In this document: positions 22,801-31,452 of the stretch, piece by piece
Numbering within the stretch: the first letter of the stretch is position 1
Layout: each line of letters starts with the position of its first letter
NCBI GenBank assembly: GCA_964632995.1
Contig: CAZWDL010000070.1
Location: forward strand, 1-37,906
DNA from: CAZWDL01 sp964632995
GTDB taxonomy: Bacteria > Bacteroidota > Bacteroidia > Chitinophagales > Saprospiraceae
DNA length: 37,906 nucleotides
Direction of reading: 5' to 3'
Made by a program: the position numbers and the translations under genes
The notes under the pieces: generated by a model
What the model was told of the DNA's origin: nothing
The model's input: only the letters and a program-made list of their open reading frames with translations
The model's database searches: none

Positions 22801-25452
22801 ATGAAAGACCGCTCCATTTCCCGCCGGCGCTTTCTGCAGCGGGGCTCCTTGCTGAGCACCTTGCCGCTGTTACCCGCCGGATTGGATTTTCAAAAAGCAA
22901 AAATTGATCCCGAAGGCATTCATGCCCTTTCTCAATTTGAGCAGCAGGCAGACGCCTACGTACATCCGCTCGACCTGGCGCCTGCCCGCTGGATCTGGTA
23001 TCCTAGTCAGCGAACTTTACCGAACACCTTCATCCTGTTCCGGCGCTCCTTCCGCGTTGAGCGGCAGGTAGCTTCGGCCACGGGGTGGATTTTAGGCGAC
23101 AGCCGCTACAAACTGTACCACAACGGCGAGCGCCTGCAATTCGGGCCCGCTCCCAGCGACCCCCGCTACTCCGAAGCCGATCCGGTAGACCTGACGGAGC
23201 GCATGGAGCCCGGCGAGCACGTACTGGGCGCCGAAGTGCTGTACTACGGCTTCGGCGACGGCACCTGGCCCATCGGTAAACCGGGTTTTATTTTCCTCCT
23301 GGATATCACTTATGAAGACGGCACGACGGCGCAGATCTTCTCTGACGACAGCTGGCAGGCCCAGCTCTGCCGCGCCTGGCCGCCCGGGCAGTACAAGCGC
23401 TGGTACCTGCGCGCTCTGCAGGAGGACTTCGATGCCCGCAACTACCCTTACGGCTGGACGGCGCCGGGCTATGAGCCGGGCGACAACTGGATACCGGCTA
23501 TGGATATCTTAGGACAGGCCGACCAGACCGCCCTGGCTACCCGCTACGGCGATTATCTCATGGACAGCAGCGCGCTGGCGACCCCTACCCAACTGCGGGC
23601 ACGCTCCGTACTTCCGCTGCTGGAAAGAGAAGTAACCGCCTGGCGGCTGGCGGAAGCCTTTGAGGTGGAGTGGAAGCGCCCACCCCGGGAGTACTTCGAA
23701 CTGCTGGTCCCCGAGGCTTATACGCCTACCCGCACGAATCCGGTGCGGGTGGATGCCGGCGACCGCTGGGAAGTGAAGCTGGAGGAAGACAGGGGAGCGG
23801 TGCTGACCTTCGAATTCAGGGAGCAGATCGTCGGCTTTCCCTATTTCACCGTCACTGCACCCGCCGGCACCACGGTCGAGCTGATGGTGCAGGAAGGTCA
23901 CGCCACCGGCAGGGGCATTGTCATGAACAACCACTTCCACGCCTGGACGCGCTTTACCTGCCGCGAAGGGGAGAACCGCTTTGAAACCTTCGACTACGAA
24001 TCGCTGCGTTGGCTGCAGCTGCACTTCACGGGCGCCGGCCGGGCCGTTGTCGAAAGGGTAGGGGTGCGGCGCCGGCAGTATCCCTGGCCGCATCCGGCTG
24101 AGGTTTTCGTCTCCGATCCCAAAATCCAGATGGTGCTGGAGGCAGCGGTCAACACATTGCACAACGCCGCCCAGGAAACCATCGTCGACGGCATGGGGCG
24201 CGAGCGCCAGCAGTACAGCGGCGATGTCGGCCACGCCCTGCACGCCGTCTTCTTCACCTTCGGCGATAGCCGCATGCCCGCCCGCTTCGTGCACACTTTC
24301 AGCCAGGGGCTCACAAAGGACGGTTATTTCCTGGACTCCTGGCCTGCCTATGATCGCCTGGCCCGTCTGCCGGAGCGGCAGCTCGATCTCACGCCCTGGG
24401 GGCCCCTCCTCGATCACAGCGTCGGCTTCAACTTCGACTGCTATTATTACTACCTCTACACCGGTGACCTGGAGCCGCTACGGGAAGTTTATCCCCGGCT
24501 GCTGGTCTTCTTCGAATACCTCCGGAGTTTCCGGGAAGACAACGGCCTCTTACCCGTAGAAGACATCGGCATCCCCTGGATCTGGATGGATACCGACGCC
24601 TACCGGGAGCAGCGCCATAAGCAGTGCGCTTTCAATCTGTACGCCGCGGCTATGCTGCAGCACGCCCTGGCGCCGCTGGCCCGCGCCTTCCAAGACGGCA
24701 AGGTGGCGGAAGCGGTGACGCAATTCGGACGGGAACTGGAGCAGGCGACGATCGCCCGCTTCTACGATCCGGCCCGCCGCGGGCTCATCATCAACCGGCC
24801 CTGGCTGGCGGAGGAAGGGCAGGCGCTGTATTGCGAACGCTCTCTGTCTACCGCCCTGCTTTTCGATCAGCTGCCGCCGGAAGGCGCCGAAGAAGCCGTC
24901 CGCATCCTGGTGGATAAGCCGCCGGCGCTGGGCCGCTCCTATCCCGCCAACGCCGGCTGGCATATGTGGGCGCTGGCCAAGGCCGGCCGTGTCGACGAGG
25001 TGCTCGACGAATGGCGCGAGCGCTGGTTCCCGATGGCCTCGGTGCAGCAAAACAACACCCTGCAGGAAGCCTGGCGGGTGGCGCCCGACTCGGGCAGCCA
25101 GTGGAGTCACATTCCGGTGGCGCCGCTCTATGTGCTCTTCATGAGCGTGGCGGGAATACAGCCGCTGGAGCCGGGATTTACCCGGGTCCTGATCCGCCCT
25201 CAACCCGGTGATCTGGAACGGGTCGACCTGACGGCCAACACGGTGAAAGGGCCCATTCGTTTTCAGTCGGAAGGCGCGCGGGGCGATCGCCGCCTTATCC
25301 TTCATTTGCCGGAAGGCATGGAAGGCGTGCTGGAAGTGCCGGAAAGGGAGAAGCTGGAACTGCCGTCGCTGGAGGAGGGGAGAGCGGCAGGTAGGCGCCG
25401 CTACCGGTTGGAGGGCGGCCGGGAGGTGAGCCTCCGGGTGAAGGTGTTGTAA
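22801..25452 (+). CDS. GH78 family alpha-L-rhamnosidase
   Basis: The 883 residues begin SISRRRFLQRGSLLSTLPLL, a twin-arginine-like export signal. N-terminal beta domains follow (WIWYPSQRTLPNTFILFRR; WILGDSRYKLYHNGERLQFG), then the GH78 (alpha/alpha)6 barrel from about residue 430. The catalytic stretch is VDGMGRERQQYSGDVGHALH with Asp463 and the general acid Glu468, and a beta-sandwich C-terminal domain begins near IQPLEPGFTRVLIRP. The family removes terminal alpha-L-rhamnose from plant or algal glycans and glycosides by an inverting mechanism. No SusCD pair stands next to it. The TAA stop is also the first three bases of repeat copy C. Confidence 0.88.
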   Translation: MKDRSISRRRFLQRGSLLSTLPLLPAGLDFQKAKIDPEGIHALSQFEQQADAYVHPLDLAPARWIWYPSQRTLPNTFILFRRSFRVERQVASATGWILGDSRYKLYHNGERLQFGPAPSDPRYSEADPVDLTERMEPGEHVLGAEVLYYGFGDGTWPIGKPGFIFLLDITYEDGTTAQIFSDDSWQAQLCRAWPPGQYKRWYLRALQEDFDARNYPYGWTAPGYEPGDNWIPAMDILGQADQTALATRYGDYLMDSSALATPTQLRARSVLPLLEREVTAWRLAEAFEVEWKRPPREYFELLVPEAYTPTRTNPVRVDAGDRWEVKLEEDRGAVLTFEFREQIVGFPYFTVTAPAGTTVELMVQEGHATGRGIVMNNHFHAWTRFTCREGENRFETFDYESLRWLQLHFTGAGRAVVERVGVRRRQYPWPHPAEVFVSDPKIQMVLEAAVNTLHNAAQETIVDGMGRERQQYSGDVGHALHAVFFTFGDSRMPARFVHTFSQGLTKDGYFLDSWPAYDRLARLPERQLDLTPWGPLLDHSVGFNFDCYYYYLYTGDLEPLREVYPRLLVFFEYLRSFREDNGLLPVEDIGIPWIWMDTDAYREQRHKQCAFNLYAAAMLQHALAPLARAFQDGKVAEAVTQFGRELEQATIARFYDPARRGLIINRPWLAEEGQALYCERSLSTALLFDQLPPEGAEEAVRILVDKPPALGRSYPANAGWHMWALAKAGRVDEVLDEWRERWFPMASVQQNNTLQEAWRVAPDSGSQWSHIPVAPLYVLFMSVAGIQPLEPGFTRVLIRPQPGDLERVDLTANTVKGPIRFQSEGARGDRRLILHLPEGMEGVLEVPEREKLELPSLEEGRAAGRRRYRLEGGREVSLRVKVL

Positions 25453-25582
25453 GTACCTATATTTTGTGAAAACCTGAGATGGCATGGGGACTTGGGGACT
25501 GGGAGATACTGGTTTTGTCATTTTCCAAGTCATCTTGCCTCCCAGTCTTTCTAGACACAACCAAAATAGGTCCGGGTGCTTA
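25450..25582. repeat. Dispersed intergenic element, copy C (short form), overlapping a stop codon
   Basis: Left end TAAGTACC (25450-25457, including the rhamnosidase TAA) followed by TATATTTTG. The right end GGTCCGGGTGCTTA (25569-25582) is the complement of TAAGCACCCGGACC, preceded by CCAAAATA, which pairs with TATTTTG of the left end. The interior has GGGACTTGGGGACTGGGAGA and a partial complement CCTCCCAGTC. It is about 130 bases, shorter than copy D. Confidence 0.6.
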
Positions 25583-25651
25583 CTTGTCTCTGCTGCATGA
25601 TATTGGCGCCTGCATGATTTTTTTGTGTTTTATTTAAAAATAAAAAATGCA

Positions 25652-26209
25652 ATGGCCGTCCAGTTAGAACATCGTTTACTAACGGTGGAGGAATACCACC
25701 GGATGTCGGAGGCAGGTATACTGACACCTGATGACCGGGTGGAGTTACTCAATGGCCAGTTAACAAACATGAGCCCGATTGGAAGTAAACATGCCGCCTG
25801 TGTAGAAAGACTAGGCGATTTGCTGAAACCATTGCTCGCCGGCAAAGCCATGGTCCGAACTCAAAATCCGGTTTTTCTGGGAATCTACTCCGAACCGAAA
25901 CCCGATATAGCCATCGTTCGACACAAGAATAATTACTATGCCGACCGGCATCCTCAGCCTTCCGAAATCTTCCTGATCATCGAGATAGCCGACTCCTCCC
26001 TGGAAAAAGACCGGCAGGCGAAATTGCCTCTGTATGCCGGGGCTCAGATTCCCACGTATTGGATAGTCAAGCTCGATGATCAGGAGGTGGAAGTTTACCG
26101 GGAGCCGGTCGGCGATCGTTACCGGACAAAAGCTGTTTTTACGGCAGAAGATCGCATCCCGCTCGATCATTTCGACCTCAGCATAAAGGTGCATGATTTT
26201 CTGACCTGA
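25652..26209 (+). CDS. Uma2-family (DUF820, restriction-endonuclease-like) protein
   Basis: From the ATG at 25652 the 185 residues match the Uma2/DUF820 family: LLTVEEYHRMSEAGIL, DDRVELLNGQLTNMSPIGSK, then the nuclease-like core EPKPDIAIVR, EIFLIIEIADSSLEKDRQAK and YAGAQIPTYWIVKL. The Asp in PDIA, the Glu in IEIAD and the following Lys match the PD-(D/E)XK-like fold. The real function is undefined; such genes are common in cyanobacteria and Bacteroidota and are often mobile or in tandem families. A GTG at 25625 would add nine residues of low-complexity sequence and is less likely. The gene sits between two repeat elements (copies C and D). Confidence 0.85.
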   Translation: MAVQLEHRLLTVEEYHRMSEAGILTPDDRVELLNGQLTNMSPIGSKHAACVERLGDLLKPLLAGKAMVRTQNPVFLGIYSEPKPDIAIVRHKNNYYADRHPQPSEIFLIIEIADSSLEKDRQAKLPLYAGAQIPTYWIVKLDDQEVEVYREPVGDRYRTKAVFTAEDRIPLDHFDLSIKVHDFLT

Positions 26210-26225
26210 GCGTCGCTTCCCGTTG

Positions 26226-26465
26226 TAAGTACCCGGACAGATTTAATTTTAGTTTAAATCCGATTAGTCGTCCCACTCGACTTTTCCCGAAAACAACTGG
26301 GTGAAAAGGTGACTTGGAGACGAGGAGATGGAGTAACCATTTAAATTGATGGGGTATGTCACTGCCCCATCTCCCAGTCACCAAGTCTCCCTCTCTTTTC
26401 AGAGCTAACGAGAATTTGGGATGCTACTGAAGACTTAAGTTAAAATAATTATGTCCGGGTACTTA
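26226..26465. repeat. Dispersed intergenic element, copy D (complete form with 14-bp perfect terminal inverted repeats)
   Basis: TAAGTACCCGGACA (26226-26239) and its exact complement TGTCCGGGTACTTA (26452-26465) bound 240 bases. Subterminal TTTAATTTTAGTTTAA is partly complementary to ACTTAAGTTAAAATAATTAT. The interior is an imperfect palindrome, with GGTGACTTGGAGACGAGGAG against CTCCCAGTCACCAAGTCTCC, around TAAATTGATGGGGTATGTCA. No coding capacity. It fills the gap between two convergent genes. It is the best-preserved copy of a MITE-like family. Confidence 0.7.
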
Positions 26466-26468
26466 TAA

Positions 26469-27794
26469 CTACTCCTTGACGATCATTCTGGCGACCATGC
26501 CGTCCCGTACCCGTATGCGGTACAGATAGGCGCCCGCCGGTAGAGAGCCGGGCCTCCAGAAAACCTGATGGTCTCCGGCCGGAAACTGGCCGTCGGCCAG
26601 GGTTTCGATCAACCGGCCGTCGAGGTCGAGCATTTGTACCTGCACGCGTTGCGGTTCCTCCAGATGGAAGGGGATCGTCGCCTGTGTGCGCACCGGGTTG
26701 GGGAAAGCCGGTGCGAGTTGCAGTCCGCTTTCGCCCAGCCAGGCGGGATCGATCGAAGTGGTGGAAGCGGCGCCCAGGACCTGCACCCGGTTCTTCAGCG
26801 TATCCCGGCCGACGATGTCCGGCTTGCCGTCGCCGTCTACATCCTGGAAAAAGGCGGGCTCGAAGTGTTCCGGCAGGCTGTACAGGTTGCCATTGCGATC
26901 GAGAACCGTGTGATCGCCGAGATAGACTTCCTTGCCGTTTTGCCCGTCGACGTCGAAAAAGCCGGTAAAGCTCTTCCGGATATCTTCGTTCGCATCGGGG
27001 AAGCGGAAGGTTAAGCGGGACTGCCGGTCGGCGCCGTTGACCACCCGCATGCCCTCCGGATTGCCCAGGCTGTCGGTGCGGAAAAGTACGATATCGATCA
27101 CGCCGTCGCCGTTGAAATCCCAGTCTCCGGGGTCCCGTAAAGCGTTTTCCGGGTAGCGGAAGCCGGCGGGGTCGGCCTGCTCATATTTTAGCGTCACCTG
27201 GAAATCCCCCTCGGTCGGTGAGGAGCCGCCGCGGGGTGCGGCAGTCGTTAATCCGCCGGTGTTGGGAACCCCGATAACGGTGGTCTGTCGAGTGTCGGGA
27301 TCGTAGGTGAGAATATCCGCCAATTGGTCGCCGTCGACATCGAAAAAGCCGATCGGATTTTCAATCACATGGGTGAGGGTCAACTGTCCGGGAGAGCCGC
27401 TTTCGCTGAATTTCATAATGAACAGACTGTCCAGCAGGGTGAGCCACTCCGCCTGCCCCTTGCCATCGAGATCGATGCTGCCCCAGAACTTGATTTTGTT
27501 ACTGTTATTGATGATTTCGGGCTCTGAAATGGCGTATCGGTATTCGGTGGGCGTCTGCCCGCCGAATTCTGTAAAAGTGATAAAAAACAACGAATCTCTA
27601 TAAATGGCGCTCATTACTTCATCCAGGCCATTGCGGTTGAAATCGTTGGTTGTTGCGCTTTTACTACGCGATCGCAGTTCTTCAAAGCTATACCAGCGCT
27701 CGCCGGGTTGCGATTTGAATTTTTCCACCAGGTTTTGACCGGTTAAGGGTAAGAAAAATAGTATGGCAAAAAAGGTGTATAGGTACTGGGTCAT
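26469..27794 (-). CDS. Secreted FG-GAP/VCBS-like repeat protein with T9SS type A sorting domain
   Basis: This 441-residue protein has a signal peptide (LPLTGQ at about residue 20). Several calcium-binding-like beta-propeller repeats follow, with the patterns DFNRNGLDEVMS, DLDGKGQAEWLTL, DVDGDQLADILTY, DFNGDGVIDIVLF, DVDGQNGKEVYLG and DVDGDGKPDIVG, which are FG-GAP/VCBS-type. The last ~85 residues are a T9SS type A sorting domain (LAPAFPNPVRTQATIPFHL, ending LPAGAYLYRIRVRDGMVARM). It should be exported and attached to or released from the cell surface. The ligand is unknown. The stop lies four bases from repeat copy D. Confidence 0.85.
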   Translation of the reverse strand: MTQYLYTFFAILFFLPLTGQNLVEKFKSQPGERWYSFEELRSRSKSATTNDFNRNGLDEVMSAIYRDSLFFITFTEFGGQTPTEYRYAISEPEIINNSNKIKFWGSIDLDGKGQAEWLTLLDSLFIMKFSESGSPGQLTLTHVIENPIGFFDVDGDQLADILTYDPDTRQTTVIGVPNTGGLTTAAPRGGSSPTEGDFQVTLKYEQADPAGFRYPENALRDPGDWDFNGDGVIDIVLFRTDSLGNPEGMRVVNGADRQSRLTFRFPDANEDIRKSFTGFFDVDGQNGKEVYLGDHTVLDRNGNLYSLPEHFEPAFFQDVDGDGKPDIVGRDTLKNRVQVLGAASTTSIDPAWLGESGLQLAPAFPNPVRTQATIPFHLEEPQRVQVQMLDLDGRLIETLADGQFPAGDHQVFWRPGSLPAGAYLYRIRVRDGMVARMIVKE

Positions 27795-27827
27795 GATTAT
27801 TGCTGTTTTAAACGGTAAAAGAATTTT

Positions 27828-27867
27828 GGACTTTGGACACCAGACATCAGATGTCAGACGCCAGACC
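27828..27867. repeat. CAGACATCAGATGTCAGACG low-complexity block
   Basis: Words of GGAC/CAGAC alternate around a small palindrome GACATCAGATGTC. It lies upstream of the FG-GAP-like gene. Nothing else is recognised in 27795-27996 apart from GC-rich words near 27920-27990. Confidence 0.35.
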
Positions 27868-27996
27868 AGATAAAATTGATTCCCAATAGCTTGTGAATTC
27901 TCACCGCCTGAAATGGAGGAGGCAGGCTAAGCCTGCGAGCAGCTTGAGAAACAGTAGTTCAGGGTCTGAAATCCCTGACTCTGCCGGCAGGCGCTA

Positions 27997-28563
27997 TTAG
28001 TCACTGTACCCCCACAGTTGCATCACCTGGTTTTCCACATTGTAGAGGAATATTTCCGACTTGTTGTCGTTATCGACGTCTTTGATGCCGGCCAGGCGGA
28101 AGTCTGCGACCGGGCGGAGTTCCCGGGTTTCTATTTCATTGCTGCCGGGTAATTTGTAGCCTACGAGGATAGCGATGATGCGGTTTTGCTCCGTCCGGCC
28201 GAAGACTAATTGGTTAAACCCGTCATCGCCTGCATTTAGGATAGGAGCGGAAGTAAAGCCCAGAAAGACGACATTTTCCGACGACCAGGACTCATTAAGT
28301 ACTAAGCGAAACTGCTCGTCCCAGGTGATGACGTGAAACACGCGGTTGTCGGTATCATCGCCGGTAACGACAGGCGCCTGAGCGCTGTTTTTTTCAAATT
28401 CCGTTGTCGTCAAATCCGAGCGGTCGATGACGTCGGGCGTCAGTGTATTGCGCGTAAAGTGATTACCTTTCGGCGATTCCCAGATCAGCTGCTGGGCGCC
28501 GGCAGGTGGAATGGTGCTCAGCAAAAGGAGCAATGGGGTCAACAGGGAAATACTGCGAAACAT
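27997..28563 (-). CDS. Secreted protein of unknown function with one calcium-loop-like repeat
   Basis: From the ATG at 28563 (MFRSISLLTPLLL) the 188 residues begin with a clear signal peptide ending PAGAQ; the longer frame to 28632 adds 23 residues with no signal. The mature part is beta-rich with repeated HVITWDEQFRLVL-type strands, and ends with LAGIKDVDNDNKSEIFLYN, which resembles the FG-GAP loops of the neighbouring 26469-27794 product. No sorting domain is present. It may be a companion of that protein, duplicated from its repeats; this is inference. Both genes are on the minus strand, 202 bases apart. Confidence 0.65.
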   Translation of the reverse strand: MFRSISLLTPLLLLLSTIPPAGAQQLIWESPKGNHFTRNTLTPDVIDRSDLTTTEFEKNSAQAPVVTGDDTDNRVFHVITWDEQFRLVLNESWSSENVVFLGFTSAPILNAGDDGFNQLVFGRTEQNRIIAILVGYKLPGSNEIETRELRPVADFRLAGIKDVDNDNKSEIFLYNVENQVMQLWGYSD

Positions 28564-28627
28564 GAAACTTGGATTTTGGTGATCGAATGCGTGTGGCTCA
28601 AAGGTGCGTACTTCCGGAAAGGATTCC

Positions 28628-28645
28628 TTCACCCCTGCGGGTGAA
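28628..28645. other. 7-bp stem-loop between regulator and secreted protein genes
   Basis: TTCACCC (28628-28634) and GGGTGAA (28639-28645) pair around CTGC. It lies downstream of the LuxR-type regulator gene (which ends at 28719) and might end the two-component transcript, but no T tract is evident. Confidence 0.35.
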
Positions 28646-28718
28646 AATGCGGGATGCTAGGTGGATGTTTACCCGACCAGCTGCAGGCTGCTGCAAGCTG
28701 GGCGGGCTGAGTGGATGC

Positions 28719-29348
28719 TTAGTATCCACTCCCCAGTACTTTCTGCACCTTCAGGATCACCTCCGCGCGGTTGTTTGCGTCCAGTTTGAGGTAGAGGTTT
28801 TTCAGGTGGGTTTTGATGGTATTGACGGACAGGAAGAGCTGTTCCGCCATTTGCTTGTTGGAGGCGCCTTCACAAATTTGCCGGAGCAGGTCCATTTCGC
28901 GGGCGGTCAGGGTTTCGGGGAGCCGCTCGTTGATGTCCTCCAGGCGGCCGAGGCGGTGGCGAATGGCGGCGTAGTAATTGTGGTAGGCGATCTGAAGGGC
29001 GGCGCGCAGGCGATTGATATCAAAGGGTTTGAGTACGAAACCGGCCGGCATTGTTTCCTTGACGGCCGACAGCGTTTGGTCGTCGGAAAAGGCCGTCAGG
29101 TAAATGAAGGGAATGCGATAGGCCCGGTTGATGTGGCGGGCTAGCTGTATGCCGTTTTGACCTTCGCCCAGGTGGATATCGATGAGCGCCAGGTCCGGCA
29201 GTTCCCGGTCGATAATGCGTAAGGCGGCTTCGGCGTTAGCTGCGGCGGACAGGCGGCGGCAACCCAGGTCTTTGAGGTTCCACAGCAGGTCTTCCCGGAC
29301 GACGGGTTCGTCCTCTACGACCAGGATATGTAAATGGGCGATGTTCAT
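28719..29348 (-). CDS. LuxR/NarL-type response regulator
   Basis: The 209 residues have a receiver domain (HILVVEDEP; phospho-acceptor Asp57 in LALIDIHLGEG; IYLTAFSDD; GFVLKPFDINRL). They then have a LuxR HTH (LTAREMDLLRQICEGASNK, LSVNTIKTHLKNLYLKL) near residues 145-200. The start codon shares one base with the stop of the kinase gene (TGATG on the coding strand), which gives translational coupling. It would be phosphorylated by the adjacent TPR kinase. Regulon unknown. Confidence 0.93.
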   Translation of the reverse strand: MNIAHLHILVVEDEPVVREDLLWNLKDLGCRRLSAAANAEAALRIIDRELPDLALIDIHLGEGQNGIQLARHINRAYRIPFIYLTAFSDDQTLSAVKETMPAGFVLKPFDINRLRAALQIAYHNYYAAIRHRLGRLEDINERLPETLTAREMDLLRQICEGASNKQMAEQLFLSVNTIKTHLKNLYLKLDANNRAEVILKVQKVLGSGY

Positions 29349-31258
29349 CAGAGAAGCTGGTATTGGCGAATGATCAGTTGGACGGTGGCGCCGTTTTTAT
29401 TGTAAATATTCAGGCTGGCCTGCAGTTTTTCCATCAGCAGCTGGATAAGCTTATAGCCGAATGAGTCCGTATTCTGCCATTCTTCTTCCGCTATGCCGGG
29501 ACCGTTGTCGGCTACTTCCACCAGCAGGTGTTCCTCCTGAGGGACCAGGCGGACGGAAAGTTTACCGGTCTCTGTAGCGGAGAAGGCGTGTTTGAGGGCG
29601 TTGCAGACCAACTCATTCAAAATCAAGCCCAGCGGTATGGCCGTATCTACATCGAGGCGCAGGGGGGCGATCTCTTGCTTTAACTCAATGCGGTCTTTAC
29701 GGATGTTCTGGGTGGAAAAAATAGTTTCGATAAGACGGGAGAGGTAGGTTTGTGCTTCGACAGCTACTTCGTTTTCCCCTTTGTACAGGTCCTGATGGAG
29801 CAGCGACATGGACTGTACGCGGCTGCGGCTCTGTTGCAGCACGCTCAGTGCCCGGTCGTCTGTGACGTGTCGCGATTGCAGGCTCAGCAGGCTGGCGATA
29901 AACTGCAGGTTGTTTTTTACCCGGTGGTGGATCTCCCTGAGCAAGAGTTCTTTTTCCCCCAGCGCTTCCTCGATGATTGCGTTTTTCTTCTCCAGCAGCC
30001 GGTTGGTTTTGTTTTTTGTATATAAAAAATACAATACGCCGCCGATTACCAGCACAGCGATACCCAGCAGGATCAGCATGTAGCGTCTTTCCTGCTGTTG
30101 TTTGGCCAGCGCCAGCTGACTGATCTCCAGGTCCTTCTCCCGTTGAGCCACTTCGAAGCGCGCCTCCATCTCTTTTTCCAGCTCCAGTCGTTTTTCCTGG
30201 GTCAGGCTGTCCTGCAATGCGGCGGCAGCTTTCAGGTCATCATAGGCCTGCCGGTAATTACCCAGGCCGTAGTCGGCTTCTGCGCTCTTTTCAAGAAAAA
30301 GGCGCAACAGCTCCTTTTTCTCTCCACCGTCAATTCCGGCGCGGCCTTGTTCGAAATAAGATTGCGCCCTGACAAAATCGGACTTTTGCAGTGCAATTTC
30401 CCCCAACAGCTGCAGCGTGTACGAATAATATTCGTCTTCCGGGAAGTTCCGGAAATAGTTCCATGCGGTGCTTAGCCGTTCTTCCGCTTCCGGCAGGCGG
30501 CCCAGGTTGATCAGGGCATCTCCGATCGAGGTGTAACAGCTGGCTACTTCCCGCGGCTCGTCCAACTGTTGGTATACTTTCACCGCTTCTTCCAGGTGAT
30601 GCAGAGACTGCTCATCTTTTTCCAGGTAACTGTATAACAGGCCCAGGTTCTGAAAAGTGGCGGCCAGTCCGATGGAATCCTTTTCCGTTCGCTTAATATT
30701 CAGTGCTTCTTCGTAGATCTCAATGGCCTCCGGGTACTTCTCCTGAATCCGGTAAATGATGCCGATGTTATTGAGCAGCCGGGACAAGCCGTAAGTGTTG
30801 CCGATTTGATGGTAGGTTTCGTAGGCTTTGAGATAATAAGTCAGTGCCTGGTCCAGCTCACCGCGGTAGTAGTAGGCAATGCCGGTGTTTACGTCACAGT
30901 CGGCAGCCCGCGTGGTATCGCCGAGTTCCAGGAAGACAGGCTTGGTAGCCTGCAGCAAATTTATGGCTGACCGGCTTTCTCCGGCGATGTCCAGCCCGAC
31001 GGCCTTGTACAGTTGCAGTCGCGCCGCTGTATGCTCGTCGCCCCGGGCTTTAGCGAATTTTATGCCTTCTTCTGCTAGGGCTATGCCGCGCTTCGGGTCG
31101 GTCTGGTTGATTTCCGGAACGCTGTCGAGGTAGAATTGTAGACGGCTGGTATCCTCAGCGGAAGCAGGGGCGGTCGTTTGCCCGTATACGGTGGAGCATA
31201 AAAGGGAGATGAAAAGAAAAACCAGTGAGGTGATTACCTTTCTAAACGATGTGAACAT
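29348..31258 (-). CDS. TPR-containing sensor histidine kinase (HisKA_2 type)
   Basis: The 636-residue protein has a signal peptide (ends STVYGQ), a periplasmic series of about six TPR repeats (EEGIKFAKARGDEHTAARLQ, LTYYLKAYETYHQIGN, YPEAIEIYEEALNIKR...), a transmembrane helix (YMLILLGIAVLVIGGVLYFL), and a cytoplasmic HisKA_2 domain. The phospho-acceptor His444/445 lies in LLREIHHRVKNNLQFIASLL. The ATPase domain follows, with LNELVCNALKHAF and VEVADNGPGI. The TPR part probably senses a partner protein rather than a small molecule. This architecture is frequent in Bacteroidota. It pairs with the overlapping LuxR regulator. Confidence 0.93.
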   Translation of the reverse strand: MFTSFRKVITSLVFLFISLLCSTVYGQTTAPASAEDTSRLQFYLDSVPEINQTDPKRGIALAEEGIKFAKARGDEHTAARLQLYKAVGLDIAGESRSAINLLQATKPVFLELGDTTRAADCDVNTGIAYYYRGELDQALTYYLKAYETYHQIGNTYGLSRLLNNIGIIYRIQEKYPEAIEIYEEALNIKRTEKDSIGLAATFQNLGLLYSYLEKDEQSLHHLEEAVKVYQQLDEPREVASCYTSIGDALINLGRLPEAEERLSTAWNYFRNFPEDEYYSYTLQLLGEIALQKSDFVRAQSYFEQGRAGIDGGEKKELLRLFLEKSAEADYGLGNYRQAYDDLKAAAALQDSLTQEKRLELEKEMEARFEVAQREKDLEISQLALAKQQQERRYMLILLGIAVLVIGGVLYFLYTKNKTNRLLEKKNAIIEEALGEKELLLREIHHRVKNNLQFIASLLSLQSRHVTDDRALSVLQQSRSRVQSMSLLHQDLYKGENEVAVEAQTYLSRLIETIFSTQNIRKDRIELKQEIAPLRLDVDTAIPLGLILNELVCNALKHAFSATETGKLSVRLVPQEEHLLVEVADNGPGIAEEEWQNTDSFGYKLIQLLMEKLQASLNIYNKNGATVQLIIRQYQLL

Positions 31259-31452
31259 GGGTTTCAGGTTGCTTAAAGGCTAAAATTAAAGAATTTGCGG
31301 AATAAAGTTTTTCTCTTACTCCTCTTCTCTGAACATACCAACCCTGCTTATTTTATGATAAGAGAATAATGACTTTGTTTAAAATTCTGATAATCAATAT
31401 TCTGAATTTTTAACATTGCGCGTTGCCCGCGTATTCACCAAAACAAATAGAC

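Noticed and set aside
23509..25560. Two long minus-strand frames
   Set aside because: Antisense of the GH78 rhamnosidase, which has clear catalytic motifs on the plus strand.
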